NCBI GenBank assembly: GCA_023256495.1
Contig: JAGDXY010000027.1
Location: 6,121-38,987, forward strand
Origin: Microcaldota archaeon
GTDB taxonomy: Archaea; Micrarchaeota; Micrarchaeia; Micrarchaeales; CABMGC01
DNA length: 32,867 nucleotides
Direction of reading: 5' to 3'
The notes below the pieces were generated by a model. The model did not search any database. It worked only from the letters and a program-made list of their open reading frames with translations, and was not told where the DNA came from. The translations under genes and the position numbers were made by a program. Positions 8,062 to 16,255 of the stretch are shown here, one piece after another (position 1 is the first letter of the stretch; each line of letters opens with the position of its first letter).

Positions 8062-9129
8062 TTATGACATTGCTTCTATCCAATCTTTTATCTCTCTTTT
8101 TAGAACAAGCTTCTTTTTTCTCAATTCATCTAAATTTCTTGCACCTACTCCAAACATACTTGCCTTAATCGAACTTATTATTAATGACAAATGCTTCTTA
8201 ACTTTATCACTTGATTCTAAGGCATCTTTTAATAATGGCCTTGCCAAAGCAACCATAGAAGCACCTATTGCTAAGGCCTTAGCCATATCACTTCCTTTAT
8301 ATAAACCGCCAGAAGCTATCAGTGGTATCTTAACAGATCTTGCTAATACATATAGAGATGCAGCAGTTGGTATTCCCCAATCCCAATATTCTATAGCTAA
8401 CTTTTCTTTTTCTTCATTCCAGAATTCTTTAGCTCTAATGCCCTCTATACCAATCCAACTAGTACCACCAGCACCAGCTATTTCTATTGCATTAATACCT
8501 GTTTTTTCTAAAGCTAGACCAACATCTTTTGATATACCCATACCTACTTCTTTTACTATTATTGGTATATCAACAAGAGACCTAATCTTTTCTATGTTTG
8601 CTATTACATTTTTATAGTTTGGCTCGCCTTCTGGTTGTATAAGTTCCTGCATAGGATTTAAATGTATATACAAAGCATTGGCTTCTAACATAGAAATAAG
8701 CCTTTCTAAATCTGCTTTGCTTATCTTTTCTAATTGCGCAGCACCTATGTTTGCACCTATATAGATATGTGGCGCTACTTTTCTAGTTATTGAATAAGTT
8801 TCTTCTAATTCTTTTGATACTAATGCTGCTCTCTGACTGCCTACAACCATACCTAAACCAAGCTCCTCTGCTGCCTTTGCTAAATTCTCATTTACTATTT
8901 TTGATTTTTCACTACCACCAGTCATTGCACCTATTATTATTGGTGCATTAAAATCATGATTCAAAAATTTTGTATTTAGACTTATTTCATCATAATTTAT
9001 CTCTGGTAAAGCATTATGTATAAACTCTATATCCTCAAATAATGTTGTCTTTTTTCTCATTCCAACATCTAATAACGCTAGTCTAATGCCATCCTCTTTT
9101 CTCTTTTTTATTATAGAGGTTGTATCCAT
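8062..9129 (-). CDS. idi2 (fni): Isopentenyl-diphosphate delta-isomerase, type 2 (FMN-dependent)
   Basis: Interconverts isopentenyl and dimethylallyl diphosphate, feeding archaeal isoprenoid lipid synthesis in the cytoplasm. Family marks over 355 residues are KKRKEDGIRLAL near the N-terminus, APIIIGAMTGG (about 63-73) in the FMN barrel, MVVGSQRAAL, LYIHLNPMQELIQPEGEPN (about 153-171), PIIVKEVGMGIS, AGAGGTSWIGIEG and IPLIASGGL with the phosphate-binding GASMVALARPLL. Length is normal for type 2 enzymes. GGTTAA precedes the ATG by three bases. The gene ends one base from the 5S rRNA. No other mevalonate-pathway gene is in the window. Confidence 0.96.
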   Translation of the reverse strand: MDTTSIIKKRKEDGIRLALLDVGMRKKTTLFEDIEFIHNALPEINYDEISLNTKFLNHDFNAPIIIGAMTGGSEKSKIVNENLAKAAEELGLGMVVGSQRAALVSKELEETYSITRKVAPHIYIGANIGAAQLEKISKADLERLISMLEANALYIHLNPMQELIQPEGEPNYKNVIANIEKIRSLVDIPIIVKEVGMGISKDVGLALEKTGINAIEIAGAGGTSWIGIEGIRAKEFWNEEKEKLAIEYWDWGIPTAASLYVLARSVKIPLIASGGLYKGSDMAKALAIGASMVALARPLLKDALESSDKVKKHLSLIISSIKASMFGVGARNLDELRKKKLVLKREIKDWIEAMS

Positions 9130-9207
9130 AATTTAACCCCAAAACTCTCTATTTATTTCGATACAATTAAATTTATAAGCTTAAATTCTATGTTGCTTGT
9201 AGCAAAT

Positions 9208-9840
9208 TCATTTAATTGATTCAAAAATCTCTATAGAGCCACGCAATATGATGAAAATAAGTAATAAAGTAGTTAATGCAAAAGTAAATTGATAGAATAA
9301 ACCTGTTTGATATGAAAATATTAGCATTGAAAATGAAGCAATCTTTAGCAAATTTGCTAATGCTCTGCTCCAGTTAGAGGTATAGAATATGCTTGCTAAT
9401 TTTGTTTTCATTTTAGATGATGTGCCTTTACTACCCATTAATGCATCTGCAAAAGAATGGATAAAGAAGCTTATAAGAAGAAATAAGAGAGGTATAAAAT
9501 GAAGGTATACAAAAAGAGAGAATATAGTATATTCTATAATTCTATCTCCAGCTACATCTAATCTGGCACCATACTTTGCTTTTTCTTTAGTTAATAATTT
9601 TAATTTCTTTATTTTTTCTTTCTCTTTTTTATTATTTAACACCTGAGCCTTTATATAAGAAAGAAAACTAAAGCTATTGTCTATCTCCTTTATAGCTAGG
9701 AATCCATCTACACCATCTAATACTATAGCAATTATTAACAAGAATATGTTAAAATAAAGATTGAATTTTATTATTACAAGATAAGCTACAATAAGTATTA
9801 TTATGCTTCTAATTATAGTAGTTAAATCTGCACTTCTCAT
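9208..9840 (-). CDS. CDP-alcohol phosphatidyltransferase family protein with an expanded motif
   Basis: Integral membrane enzyme family that moves a phospho-lipid moiety from a CDP-linked donor to an alcohol, as in archaeal phospholipid head-group synthesis. Here about 210 residues form roughly six hydrophobic segments. The signature D-x2-D-G-x2-A-R-x8-G-x3-D-x3-D is recognisable but split. LDGVDGFLA supplies the first half, YGARLDVAGD the second. The eight-residue spacer is expanded to about 40 residues, very rich in Lys/Glu, and the Arg after Ala is Ile. The four Asp residues are kept. The start is taken as ATG 9840, two bases after the polX stop. TTG 9852 is the upstream in-frame option and would overlap polX. 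The substrate is unknown. Confidence 0.8.
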   Translation of the reverse strand: MRSADLTTIIRSIIILIVAYLVIIKFNLYFNIFLLIIAIVLDGVDGFLAIKEIDNSFSFLSYIKAQVLNNKKEKEKIKKLKLLTKEKAKYGARLDVAGDRIIEYTIFSLFVYLHFIPLLFLLISFFIHSFADALMGSKGTSSKMKTKLASIFYTSNWSRALANLLKIASFSMLIFSYQTGLFYQFTFALTTLLLIFIILRGSIEIFESIK

Positions 9841-9841
9841 T

Positions 9842-11572
9842 TCAATGACCAAATAGCTTTAGTATTTTATCAAGAGGTAAAGTATTAATAACTTGATCTT
9901 TTTCTAACCAACCTCTACGCGCTGTGCCAACACCAAAACGCATAAATGATAGTTCATCTGTTCTATGTGAATCTGTATCGATAGAGAACTTTATACCGTA
10001 TTTTCTTGCTTTTAATATCATCTCATCATTAAGATCAAGTCTTTTTGGATGTGCATCTATCTCCATGATTACATTATGGTCTTTAGCTGCTTCAAATATC
10101 TTATCCCAATCCGCTTCTATAGGCTTCCTCTCATTTATAAGTCTACCCATTGGATGAGCGAGTATATTCATCTTATTACTTGTTATTGCCTTTAATATTC
10201 TATTTGTCATTTCTTCTTTGCTCATATTTGTATTTGTGTGTATTGCTCCTATAACATAATCCATTTTTTCTAAAGTAGAATCTCTTAAATCAAAAGAACC
10301 ATCTTTTAATATATCTACTTCGCCGCTTTTTAGAATTCTTATTTTACCTTCAAATTTGTCATTTAATTTATCTATTTCATCAAAATATTTTAGAAACTCT
10401 TCATCTGACATGCCATTTGCTACATGCTCTGTTTTTGAATGGTCGCTCATCCCTATATATTCTCTATTCAATTTAATAGCGCTCAAAACCATCTCTTCTA
10501 TTTCATTTGCACCATCACTATGCTTGCTATGCATATGTAAATCGCCTCTTATATCGCTTATATCTATTAGCTTTGGTAATCTATGTTCAATAGCAAGCTC
10601 TATTTCGCCCCTATCTTCTCTCATCTCTGGCTCTATATAATCTAGGCCAAGTTTTTCATAAATAAAATGCTCATCTTGATTAAGTGCTACATTTTTATCG
10701 CTACTATCAAAAAGACCATATTCATTTAGCTTATAGCCTTTTTTAATCGCTAATTCTCTCAGTTTAATATTATGCTCCTTGCTTCCTGTAAAGTATTGCA
10801 TAGCAGAACCAAAACTGCCTTTTTCTACTACTCTAACATCACAGCTTAAACCAATATTAAGCCATACTGTTGTCTTTGTTGGTCCTTTTACTATAACGTG
10901 CTCTACGTTACTAAGCTTTGTAACATAATCCATTACTTCTAATGGCTTTTCTGATATTACTAATATATCTAAATCTCCAACAGTCTCCTTCATTCTCCTA
11001 GTAGAGCCGCATACAACTGCCTTATCAACTAAGCCACTACTTAATAATTTTTTTATTAAGTCTTCTGCTTCAGGTAAAGCCTCACCTAAAAGCACTCTTC
11101 CTTTGCTTGCTTCTAATAGCTCTATACCTTTCTCTAATTCCTTCTCGCTCTTTTCTCCAAAGCCGGGAAGCATTCTTATTCTATGCTCTGTTATTGCCTT
11201 TCTTAAATCTTCAAGATTCTTAACTCCTAGAGATACATATAGTTTATATATTCTCTTTGGACCTAATCCTTGAATTTTTGTAAGACCTAAGAAATCTATT
11301 GGATATTTCGCCTTTAATGTTTCATATTTACTTATCTTACCTGTCTCTATATACTCTTTTATTGCATTAGCAATTGTTTTTCCTATGCCAGGCAATTTCA
11401 TTAATCCATCAATGCCTTCTTTTTTGTATATATCTACTACATCTTCTTGCAGTGAGCTTATTGTTATTGCAGCTCTTCTATAGGCAAGAGGTTCAAACTT
11501 AGTTGCATTTGGCTCAAGCTCAAGCATATCTGCTATTTCTTCAAACATCTCTGCAAGTTTTGCATTATACAT
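9842..11572 (-). CDS. polX: Family X DNA polymerase with PHP domain (PolX)
   Basis: A 576-residue gap-filling repair polymerase of the PolX type. The N-terminal 8-kDa-like domain has helix-hairpin-helix motifs at LPGIGKTIA (60-68), QGLGPKRI (101-108) and LPGFGEKSE (135-143). The palm motif VCGSTRRMKETVGDLDILV (187-205) supplies D200 and D202, and CDVRVV supplies the third Asp at 245. A FTGSKEHN block follows, typical of the family. A C-terminal PHP phosphoesterase domain starts at RGDLHMHSKHSDG (342-354), with later GAIHTN, ILAHPMGR, MEIDAHPKR and SIDTDSH metal-binding strands. These indicate 3'-5' exonuclease or AP-site processing activity. It is probably translated with the phosphatidyltransferase, whose ATG lies two bases after this stop. 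Confidence 0.97.
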   Translation of the reverse strand: MYNAKLAEMFEEIADMLELEPNATKFEPLAYRRAAITISSLQEDVVDIYKKEGIDGLMKLPGIGKTIANAIKEYIETGKISKYETLKAKYPIDFLGLTKIQGLGPKRIYKLYVSLGVKNLEDLRKAITEHRIRMLPGFGEKSEKELEKGIELLEASKGRVLLGEALPEAEDLIKKLLSSGLVDKAVVCGSTRRMKETVGDLDILVISEKPLEVMDYVTKLSNVEHVIVKGPTKTTVWLNIGLSCDVRVVEKGSFGSAMQYFTGSKEHNIKLRELAIKKGYKLNEYGLFDSSDKNVALNQDEHFIYEKLGLDYIEPEMREDRGEIELAIEHRLPKLIDISDIRGDLHMHSKHSDGANEIEEMVLSAIKLNREYIGMSDHSKTEHVANGMSDEEFLKYFDEIDKLNDKFEGKIRILKSGEVDILKDGSFDLRDSTLEKMDYVIGAIHTNTNMSKEEMTNRILKAITSNKMNILAHPMGRLINERKPIEADWDKIFEAAKDHNVIMEIDAHPKRLDLNDEMILKARKYGIKFSIDTDSHRTDELSFMRFGVGTARRGWLEKDQVINTLPLDKILKLFGH

Positions 11573-11691
11573 ATTGAAATCTAAAAATTAAAGATTTAAA
11601 TTAATTACTAATAGGCTAAATAGAAAATTGGAAAAGGAATATAAATATTAAGCAATAAAAATTATAGTGTAAATTTACAATAGTCTTAGCT
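11573..11691. promoter_or_regulatory. Divergent promoter region between polX and the PadR operon
   Basis: This 119-base AT-rich gap separates oppositely directed genes. For the plus strand, GGAATATAAATA (11636-11647) gives a TATA box about 50 bases before ATG 11692. For the minus strand, TTTAAATCTTTA reads toward polX about 25 bases from its ATG. PadR repressors usually bind their own promoter, so an operator is expected here, but I see no convincing inverted repeat. Confidence 0.4.
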
Positions 11692-12030
11692 ATGAAGAAA
11701 ATTGGAAAAGAAATAGAGGCTTTTATGATAAAATTGTATATACTAAAAACATTAAATAAAAGAAGTAATTATCCATATGCAATGTATAAGAATTTAGAAA
11801 ATATAATAAAAAAGAAAGTAAAGTTAGATGATGAATTATTAACAAGATTAAAAGATGACTTTTATAATAACATAAAATTGCTAGAAGAAAAGAACTATAT
11901 AAAAAGAAAAAATTCAAAAAATAATAAAACATTCTATTCAATAACAAAGAAGGGTAAAGAAGTTCTAAGTGATATAAAGTCGAGCATTAAGAGGTATATA
12001 GATGAATTAAATGAGTTGATAGGTGTTTAA
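11692..12030 (+). CDS. PadR-family transcriptional regulator
   Basis: A 112-residue winged-helix protein. The N-terminal helix IEAFMIKLYILKTLNKR, the YPYAMYKNLEN recognition region, the wing LLEEKNYIKRKNSKNNKTFYSI and TKKGKEVL fit the PadR pattern, in which the strand with F/YYxITxxGxxxL closes the wing. The C-terminal helix SSIKRYIDELNEL would give dimerisation. PadR proteins commonly repress adjacent multidrug ABC exporters in response to the transported compound. Here the stop codon is directly followed by the ATG of an exporter ATPase, which supports that role. It is somewhat diverged, with a longer insertion between helices around residues 35-55. Confidence 0.82.
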   Translation: MKKIGKEIEAFMIKLYILKTLNKRSNYPYAMYKNLENIIKKKVKLDDELLTRLKDDFYNNIKLLEEKNYIKRKNSKNNKTFYSITKKGKEVLSDIKSSIKRYIDELNELIGV

Positions 12031-13008
12031 ATGAAGGACATTGTTATATTAGATCATGTTACAAAGAGGTTTGGTGACTTTACTGCTGTAGACAATATAA
12101 GCCTAAAAGTAGAAAAAGGCGAAATATTTGGTATATTAGGGCCTAATGGAGCAGGAAAAACTACAACAATAAATATGATACTTGGCATAATACCAATAAC
12201 TTCTGGTACAATTATAGTAAATGGTATAAATGTATCAAAAGATCCATCAAAGGTTAAACAACAAATTGGTTTCATGACACAAGAGACAGTAGTAGATGCA
12301 GATCTTACTGCAAGAGAAAATTTGGAGATATTTGCTGAATTATACCATATACCAGAAAGTTATAAAGAAAAGGCAATAAGAAAAGCGCTAGAAGAAGCAG
12401 AGCTCGTAGAGTTTGCAAATAAAAAAGCGGGTACATTTTCTGGTGGCATGCAAAGAAGACTTAATCTTGTAAGAGCAATGATACACGAGCCACCAATTGT
12501 TATATTAGATGAGCCAACTACAGGCTTAGATGTTTATAATAGGTTACATATGTGGGAACATATAAGAGAACTTAGGAAGAGAGGTACAACAATCATATTA
12601 ACAACACAATATTTAGAAGAAGCAGATGATCTATGTGATAGAATAGCGATAATAGACCATGGTAAAATAAAGGCAATAGGTACTCCATCTGAGTTAAAAA
12701 GACTTGTAAGTGAAGGTAGTTTATTAGAGATAATAGTAAAGAATAGTGATGTAGAAAAGATTACTAACATATTAAATAGCTTAGGCATTGAACCAAAAAT
12801 AGAAAATGAAAGAATAAGAGCTAGCTTACCTCATGGAAAGGAAAAACTTTTATCTAAGATAATTGAGCTAAGTGAAAAAGAAAAAATAGAGATATTATCT
12901 ATAGGCTTGCATTTACCTACATTAGATGATGTTTTCGTAAAGCTAACGGGTTCTGCCCTTAGAGATAGCATAGGTGAGTTCAAAAGCAATTTTGTGAGGT
13001 TTAGATAA
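12031..13008 (+). CDS. ABC transporter ATP-binding protein, drug-exporter type
   Basis: A 325-residue ATPase of the DrrA/ABC-2 export class. It has Walker A GPNGAGKT (37-44), a Q-loop at MTQETVV (about 82-88), signature FSGGMQRR (about 136-143), Walker B VILDEP (157-162) and the H-loop region TTIILTTQYLEEAD. In this protein TTQ replaces the common TTH, so the usual switch His appears to be Gln. The last 90 residues form the C-terminal domain typical of the family, ending in LPTLDDVFVKLTG. Its TAA shares one base with the permease ATG at 13008. It is cytoplasmic and would power export by the following permease. Confidence 0.95.
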   Translation: MKDIVILDHVTKRFGDFTAVDNISLKVEKGEIFGILGPNGAGKTTTINMILGIIPITSGTIIVNGINVSKDPSKVKQQIGFMTQETVVDADLTARENLEIFAELYHIPESYKEKAIRKALEEAELVEFANKKAGTFSGGMQRRLNLVRAMIHEPPIVILDEPTTGLDVYNRLHMWEHIRELRKRGTTIILTTQYLEEADDLCDRIAIIDHGKIKAIGTPSELKRLVSEGSLLEIIVKNSDVEKITNILNSLGIEPKIENERIRASLPHGKEKLLSKIIELSEKEKIEILSIGLHLPTLDDVFVKLTGSALRDSIGEFKSNFVRFR

Positions 13009-14114
13009 TGTCAACAATAAAAGATGCATTGAGTATATATAAAAGAGATATGCTTATCTTTAAAAGTAGATTAAAAGCTAATCTTATAAGATCTATAATA
13101 TTTCCTTTAGTCATATTGCTATTCTTTGGTAATCTAGGACAAACAGCATATCAAGTTCCTATTGGTGTAGTTAACTTAGCAAATAATAAAATGGCTTTTG
13201 ACTTAATATCTTATCTACAATCACAGAATACATTAAAATTGCAAACAATGAGTGAAGCTTTAGGATTTTCTGCACTTTCAAATGGAACTATAGCAGCATT
13301 AATAGTGATACCTCCTGGGGGTAATAGTATTTATATTTATTATAGCCCTACATCATCAAATGCCCAATACGTTTTACCTGCAATAGAATCTGCTGCATCT
13401 AAATTTGAATTAAATATTGAGACAAGAGAACCTACACAATTGCTATATCTTCCACAAAAATCAAATAGCAATATATTTGTAGGTGCCATATCTGGATTAG
13501 AGATAAATTATCTTACATTTTTAATAGCTGGAGTTATTGCAATGGTAGCTGCTTTTAGTTCAATGATGAATATAGGTTTTACTATAATATCAGAAAGACA
13601 ACTAGGTAATCTAAAAGCACTTTTCTTGACTCCTTTGTCATCACTCTCTTATATACTAGGCAAACTTCTTTCTAGTCTAACTCAAGGTCTTATCTATGTT
13701 TCATTAGTAATTATAATTGGCATTCCTTTAGGAGAAATGTTTGCTATGGGATTTATACCAACTGTTTTATTGACTTTGTTCTTATCTTCATTGCTTCTCC
13801 TTGGTTTCAGTGGATTAGCAATCTTATTAGCATTAAGAACCCCAAGAGTAGATATATATGGTATAATAGCAAATACGATAGTATTGCCTTTATGGTTCCT
13901 TAGTGGTGCTTTCTTCCCAACAAGTCTAATGCCGCAATGGATGCAAAGTATTTCTGCAGTTGATCCTTTAACATATGCTGTTAATGGTATAAGAAGTGTA
14001 ATGATCGCTGGAACTTATCCAATATCACAAGCACTTATAGATGTATCTATACTAGTATTGTTTGCAGCTTTTACTATACTGCTTGCTAAAAAGTTATTCA
14101 AACTTAATGTTTAA
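13008..14114 (+). CDS. ABC-2 type transporter permease
   Basis: A 368-residue membrane protein with the ABC-2 layout: an N-terminal cytoplasmic helix, one membrane segment (about 25-42), and a long external loop of roughly 120 residues containing IYIYYSPTSSNAQYVLPAI. Five further membrane segments lie between about 175 and 363. The conserved ISERQLGNLKALFLTPLS cytoplasmic loop and LPLWFLSGAFFPTSLMPQWM followed by VDPLTYAVNGIRSVM are hallmarks of drug/lipid/polysaccharide exporter permeases. Its start overlaps the ATPase stop by one base, so the pair is translationally coupled. The cargo cannot be read from the sequence. Confidence 0.94.
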   Translation: MSTIKDALSIYKRDMLIFKSRLKANLIRSIIFPLVILLFFGNLGQTAYQVPIGVVNLANNKMAFDLISYLQSQNTLKLQTMSEALGFSALSNGTIAALIVIPPGGNSIYIYYSPTSSNAQYVLPAIESAASKFELNIETREPTQLLYLPQKSNSNIFVGAISGLEINYLTFLIAGVIAMVAAFSSMMNIGFTIISERQLGNLKALFLTPLSSLSYILGKLLSSLTQGLIYVSLVIIIGIPLGEMFAMGFIPTVLLTLFLSSLLLLGFSGLAILLALRTPRVDIYGIIANTIVLPLWFLSGAFFPTSLMPQWMQSISAVDPLTYAVNGIRSVMIAGTYPISQALIDVSILVLFAAFTILLAKKLFKLNV

Positions 14115-14123
14115 GGTGAGATT

Positions 14124-15698
14124 ATGAATAAAAAGATCTTAATTTTATTAGGGCTCGTTGCAATAGCAATAGCTAATGCACAAATAGATAATGCACTATC
14201 AATTACAAATCTCAATATATATCCAAACCCAATATTAGCTGGTGATAATGTAACAATTAGCTTTCAATTATATAACTCATATGACCAAAATCTAAATAAT
14301 GTAAATCTTTATTTATATTCAACAAATCCAATGATAATTGTAAAACAACCTGCTCAAACATATGTGCCTTATGAGATTGGTCCAGGGCTTTTTGGTTGTA
14401 ATTATTGTAATGTATTCAATTACCAAATAATTGTACCAAAAAACATACCTAGTGGGGTATATACTTTATATCTAGAAGCAAGCTATGAAAGTTCTATATC
14501 TACATATCCTGGAACGAGTACACATGAAACGGGTATATCACAAATACCTATATACATCTATGTTTATGGAAAACCAAATCTATCAGTAAGCTTTGTACCA
14601 CAAGGTATAATAGAAAGTGGTGAAGTTAACAATGGTGAATTAATAATAAGCAATGTTGGAAATGATGAAGCAAAAAATATAGAAATTGATCTATTTTTAT
14701 ATAATGCTAGCATAATAGGAAGCAATAAATTCTATATAAACAACATAATGCCAAATATGCAAGAAGAGATACCAATAACATTCTATGTACCAAATAATAA
14801 GAGCATAGTTTATATAAAATTAAATGAAAGCTACCAAAACTTATTGAATGAAACATTCAATACAAATAACTCTATAAAAATAAACACATTCCAAGCAAAT
14901 CCAATATTAAATATAAGCGAAATAAGTAGCATACCAAGTGCACTATACGTTGGAAACAATCAAACTATTAATATTGGAATAGAGAATAGTGGAAGCGGTA
15001 CAGCAAGAAATATAAGTATAGATATTTTACCAAGCAATCAGCTTACTATTCTAAGCTCTATAAGAAACTTTTATATAGCAGAATTGCCACCAGGAGGTAG
15101 TGCACAAGAAAGCATACAAATAGGTAGCTCAAAGATTTACAATAATGCAACTATACCAATAAAAATAAGTTATTATAATAACAATTTAAGCAAAGAGTTT
15201 GATAAAATAGTATATTTACCAGTATATATAGCAAACAGCTCAATATTGAATATAACTGCAGTATATAGCAACTTAACTCCTGGTTCTAATTATGCTCCTG
15301 TAACAATAAAAGTAAAGAATATTGGAAATGAACCTGCAGAAGAAATAACCCTTTCATTACAAAGTATGTATCCTATAACACCATCAAATGGAAATGCATA
15401 CTTAAGCTTACTAAATCCAGGGCAAGAAGAAAATGTAACATTTTATGTTAGCGTAGATTCACATGCAGGCAATGGAAGCTACCCTATAACATTATATTTT
15501 GAATGGAAACAGCCTAATGCAAACATAAATCAAGAATTCTATGGAAACGAAAATTACTATGTTATAGTAAAAAATAGCAATAATAACAGTAGTAATGACA
15601 ATAGCGGATTATTGTTAATATTAGCAATAGTAATTATAGCAATATTATATATAGGATTTAAAAGAAGTAAGAATAAAAAAGAGAAAGTAAAGAAGTAG
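14124..15698 (+). CDS. Secreted CARDB/S-layer-like domain protein with C-terminal membrane anchor
   Basis: A 524-residue extracellular protein. A signal peptide (about 1-20, hydrophobic ILILLGLVAIAIANA) is followed by a beta-sandwich array. At least three segments read like CARDB or COG1361 repeats: NGELIISNVGNDEAKNIEIDL, INIGIENSGSGTARNISIDI and VTIKVKNIGNEPAEEITLSL, spaced about 100 residues apart. Many Asn-x-Ser/Thr sites suit archaeal N-glycosylation. A membrane segment near 495-513 and a Lys-rich tail anchor the C-terminus. GGTGAG precedes the ATG by three bases, and the gene follows the permease by nine bases. It is probably the surface partner or adaptor of the exporter, similar to other archaeal ABC-2 loci with a CARDB protein, but its exact role is unknown. 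Confidence 0.83.
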   Translation: MNKKILILLGLVAIAIANAQIDNALSITNLNIYPNPILAGDNVTISFQLYNSYDQNLNNVNLYLYSTNPMIIVKQPAQTYVPYEIGPGLFGCNYCNVFNYQIIVPKNIPSGVYTLYLEASYESSISTYPGTSTHETGISQIPIYIYVYGKPNLSVSFVPQGIIESGEVNNGELIISNVGNDEAKNIEIDLFLYNASIIGSNKFYINNIMPNMQEEIPITFYVPNNKSIVYIKLNESYQNLLNETFNTNNSIKINTFQANPILNISEISSIPSALYVGNNQTINIGIENSGSGTARNISIDILPSNQLTILSSIRNFYIAELPPGGSAQESIQIGSSKIYNNATIPIKISYYNNNLSKEFDKIVYLPVYIANSSILNITAVYSNLTPGSNYAPVTIKVKNIGNEPAEEITLSLQSMYPITPSNGNAYLSLLNPGQEENVTFYVSVDSHAGNGSYPITLYFEWKQPNANINQEFYGNENYYVIVKNSNNNSSNDNSGLLLILAIVIIAILYIGFKRSKNKKEKVKK

Positions 15699-16202
15699 TT
15701 ACTCTACCTTAATTTCTTTCCCTTCAGCCTTTGATTCTTTTTTCTTTATATTTACCTGCAAAATTCCATTATTGTATTTTGCCTTTGCTGTACTTGGATC
15801 AACCTTAGCAGGTAGTTTTATTCTCTTAAAATACTTTGTTTCCGGTGCTTCTCTCTTGGCAGATATTGTTAAATAATCTTGTGTAGCACTTACTTTAATA
15901 TCTTCTTTCTTTGCACCAGGCACTTCTGCTACAATCTCTAGTTCATCATCTTTCTCTATTATATCTACCAGAGGCTCTCTTATATCACTAATTTTAGTAC
16001 CACCAGGCATATTCTTAACATTTCCAAATTCTTCTATTATTGGCTTGCCATCTTTATCAAATCTTAGATTTATACCATAAACTACTGGCTCACCTAAATT
16101 ATCTATATTATTAAATGCACTGCTCATCAATTTTTTTATTATCTTTGCAAAATCTTCATCAAACCCAAAGAAATCATCAAAGTTAAAGTCATCTTCATCC
16201 AT
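15699..16202 (-). CDS. hsp20: Hsp20-family small heat shock protein
   Basis: ATP-independent holdase chaperone that forms large oligomers. The 167-residue protein has an acidic, Phe/Asp-rich N-terminal arm (MDEDDFNFDDFFGFDEDF). The alpha-crystallin domain covers about 75-160: PLVDIIEKDDELEIVAEVPG, KKEDIKVSATQDYLTISAK, and YFKRIKLPAKVDPSTAKAKY followed by NGILQVNIKK. The C-terminal tail ends GKEIKVE, giving an I-x-V anchor. I chose ATG 16202 because GGTGTT lies four bases before it. The TTG at 16214 merely extends the frame. Its stop is the base after the CARDB gene stop. Confidence 0.95.
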   Translation of the reverse strand: MDEDDFNFDDFFGFDEDFAKIIKKLMSSAFNNIDNLGEPVVYGINLRFDKDGKPIIEEFGNVKNMPGGTKISDIREPLVDIIEKDDELEIVAEVPGAKKEDIKVSATQDYLTISAKREAPETKYFKRIKLPAKVDPSTAKAKYNNGILQVNIKKKESKAEGKEIKVE

Positions 16203-16234
16203 AACCAACACCAAATATAATAAAGCATAAAACC

Positions 16235-16249
16235 TATATAAATCTTTTT
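16235..16249 (-). promoter_or_regulatory. Promoter of hsp20
   Basis: On the minus strand a purine-rich AAAAAGA runs into TTTATATA, centred roughly 35 bases before ATG 16202. This leaves a leader of about ten bases, just enough for the GGTG site. Confidence 0.45.
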
Positions 16250-16255
16250 AGACTT

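Noticed and set aside
8045-8617. Plus-strand 190-residue ORF overlapping 5S and idi2
   Set aside because: It runs antisense through the idi2 barrel motifs and begins inside 5S rRNA; no family resemblance.
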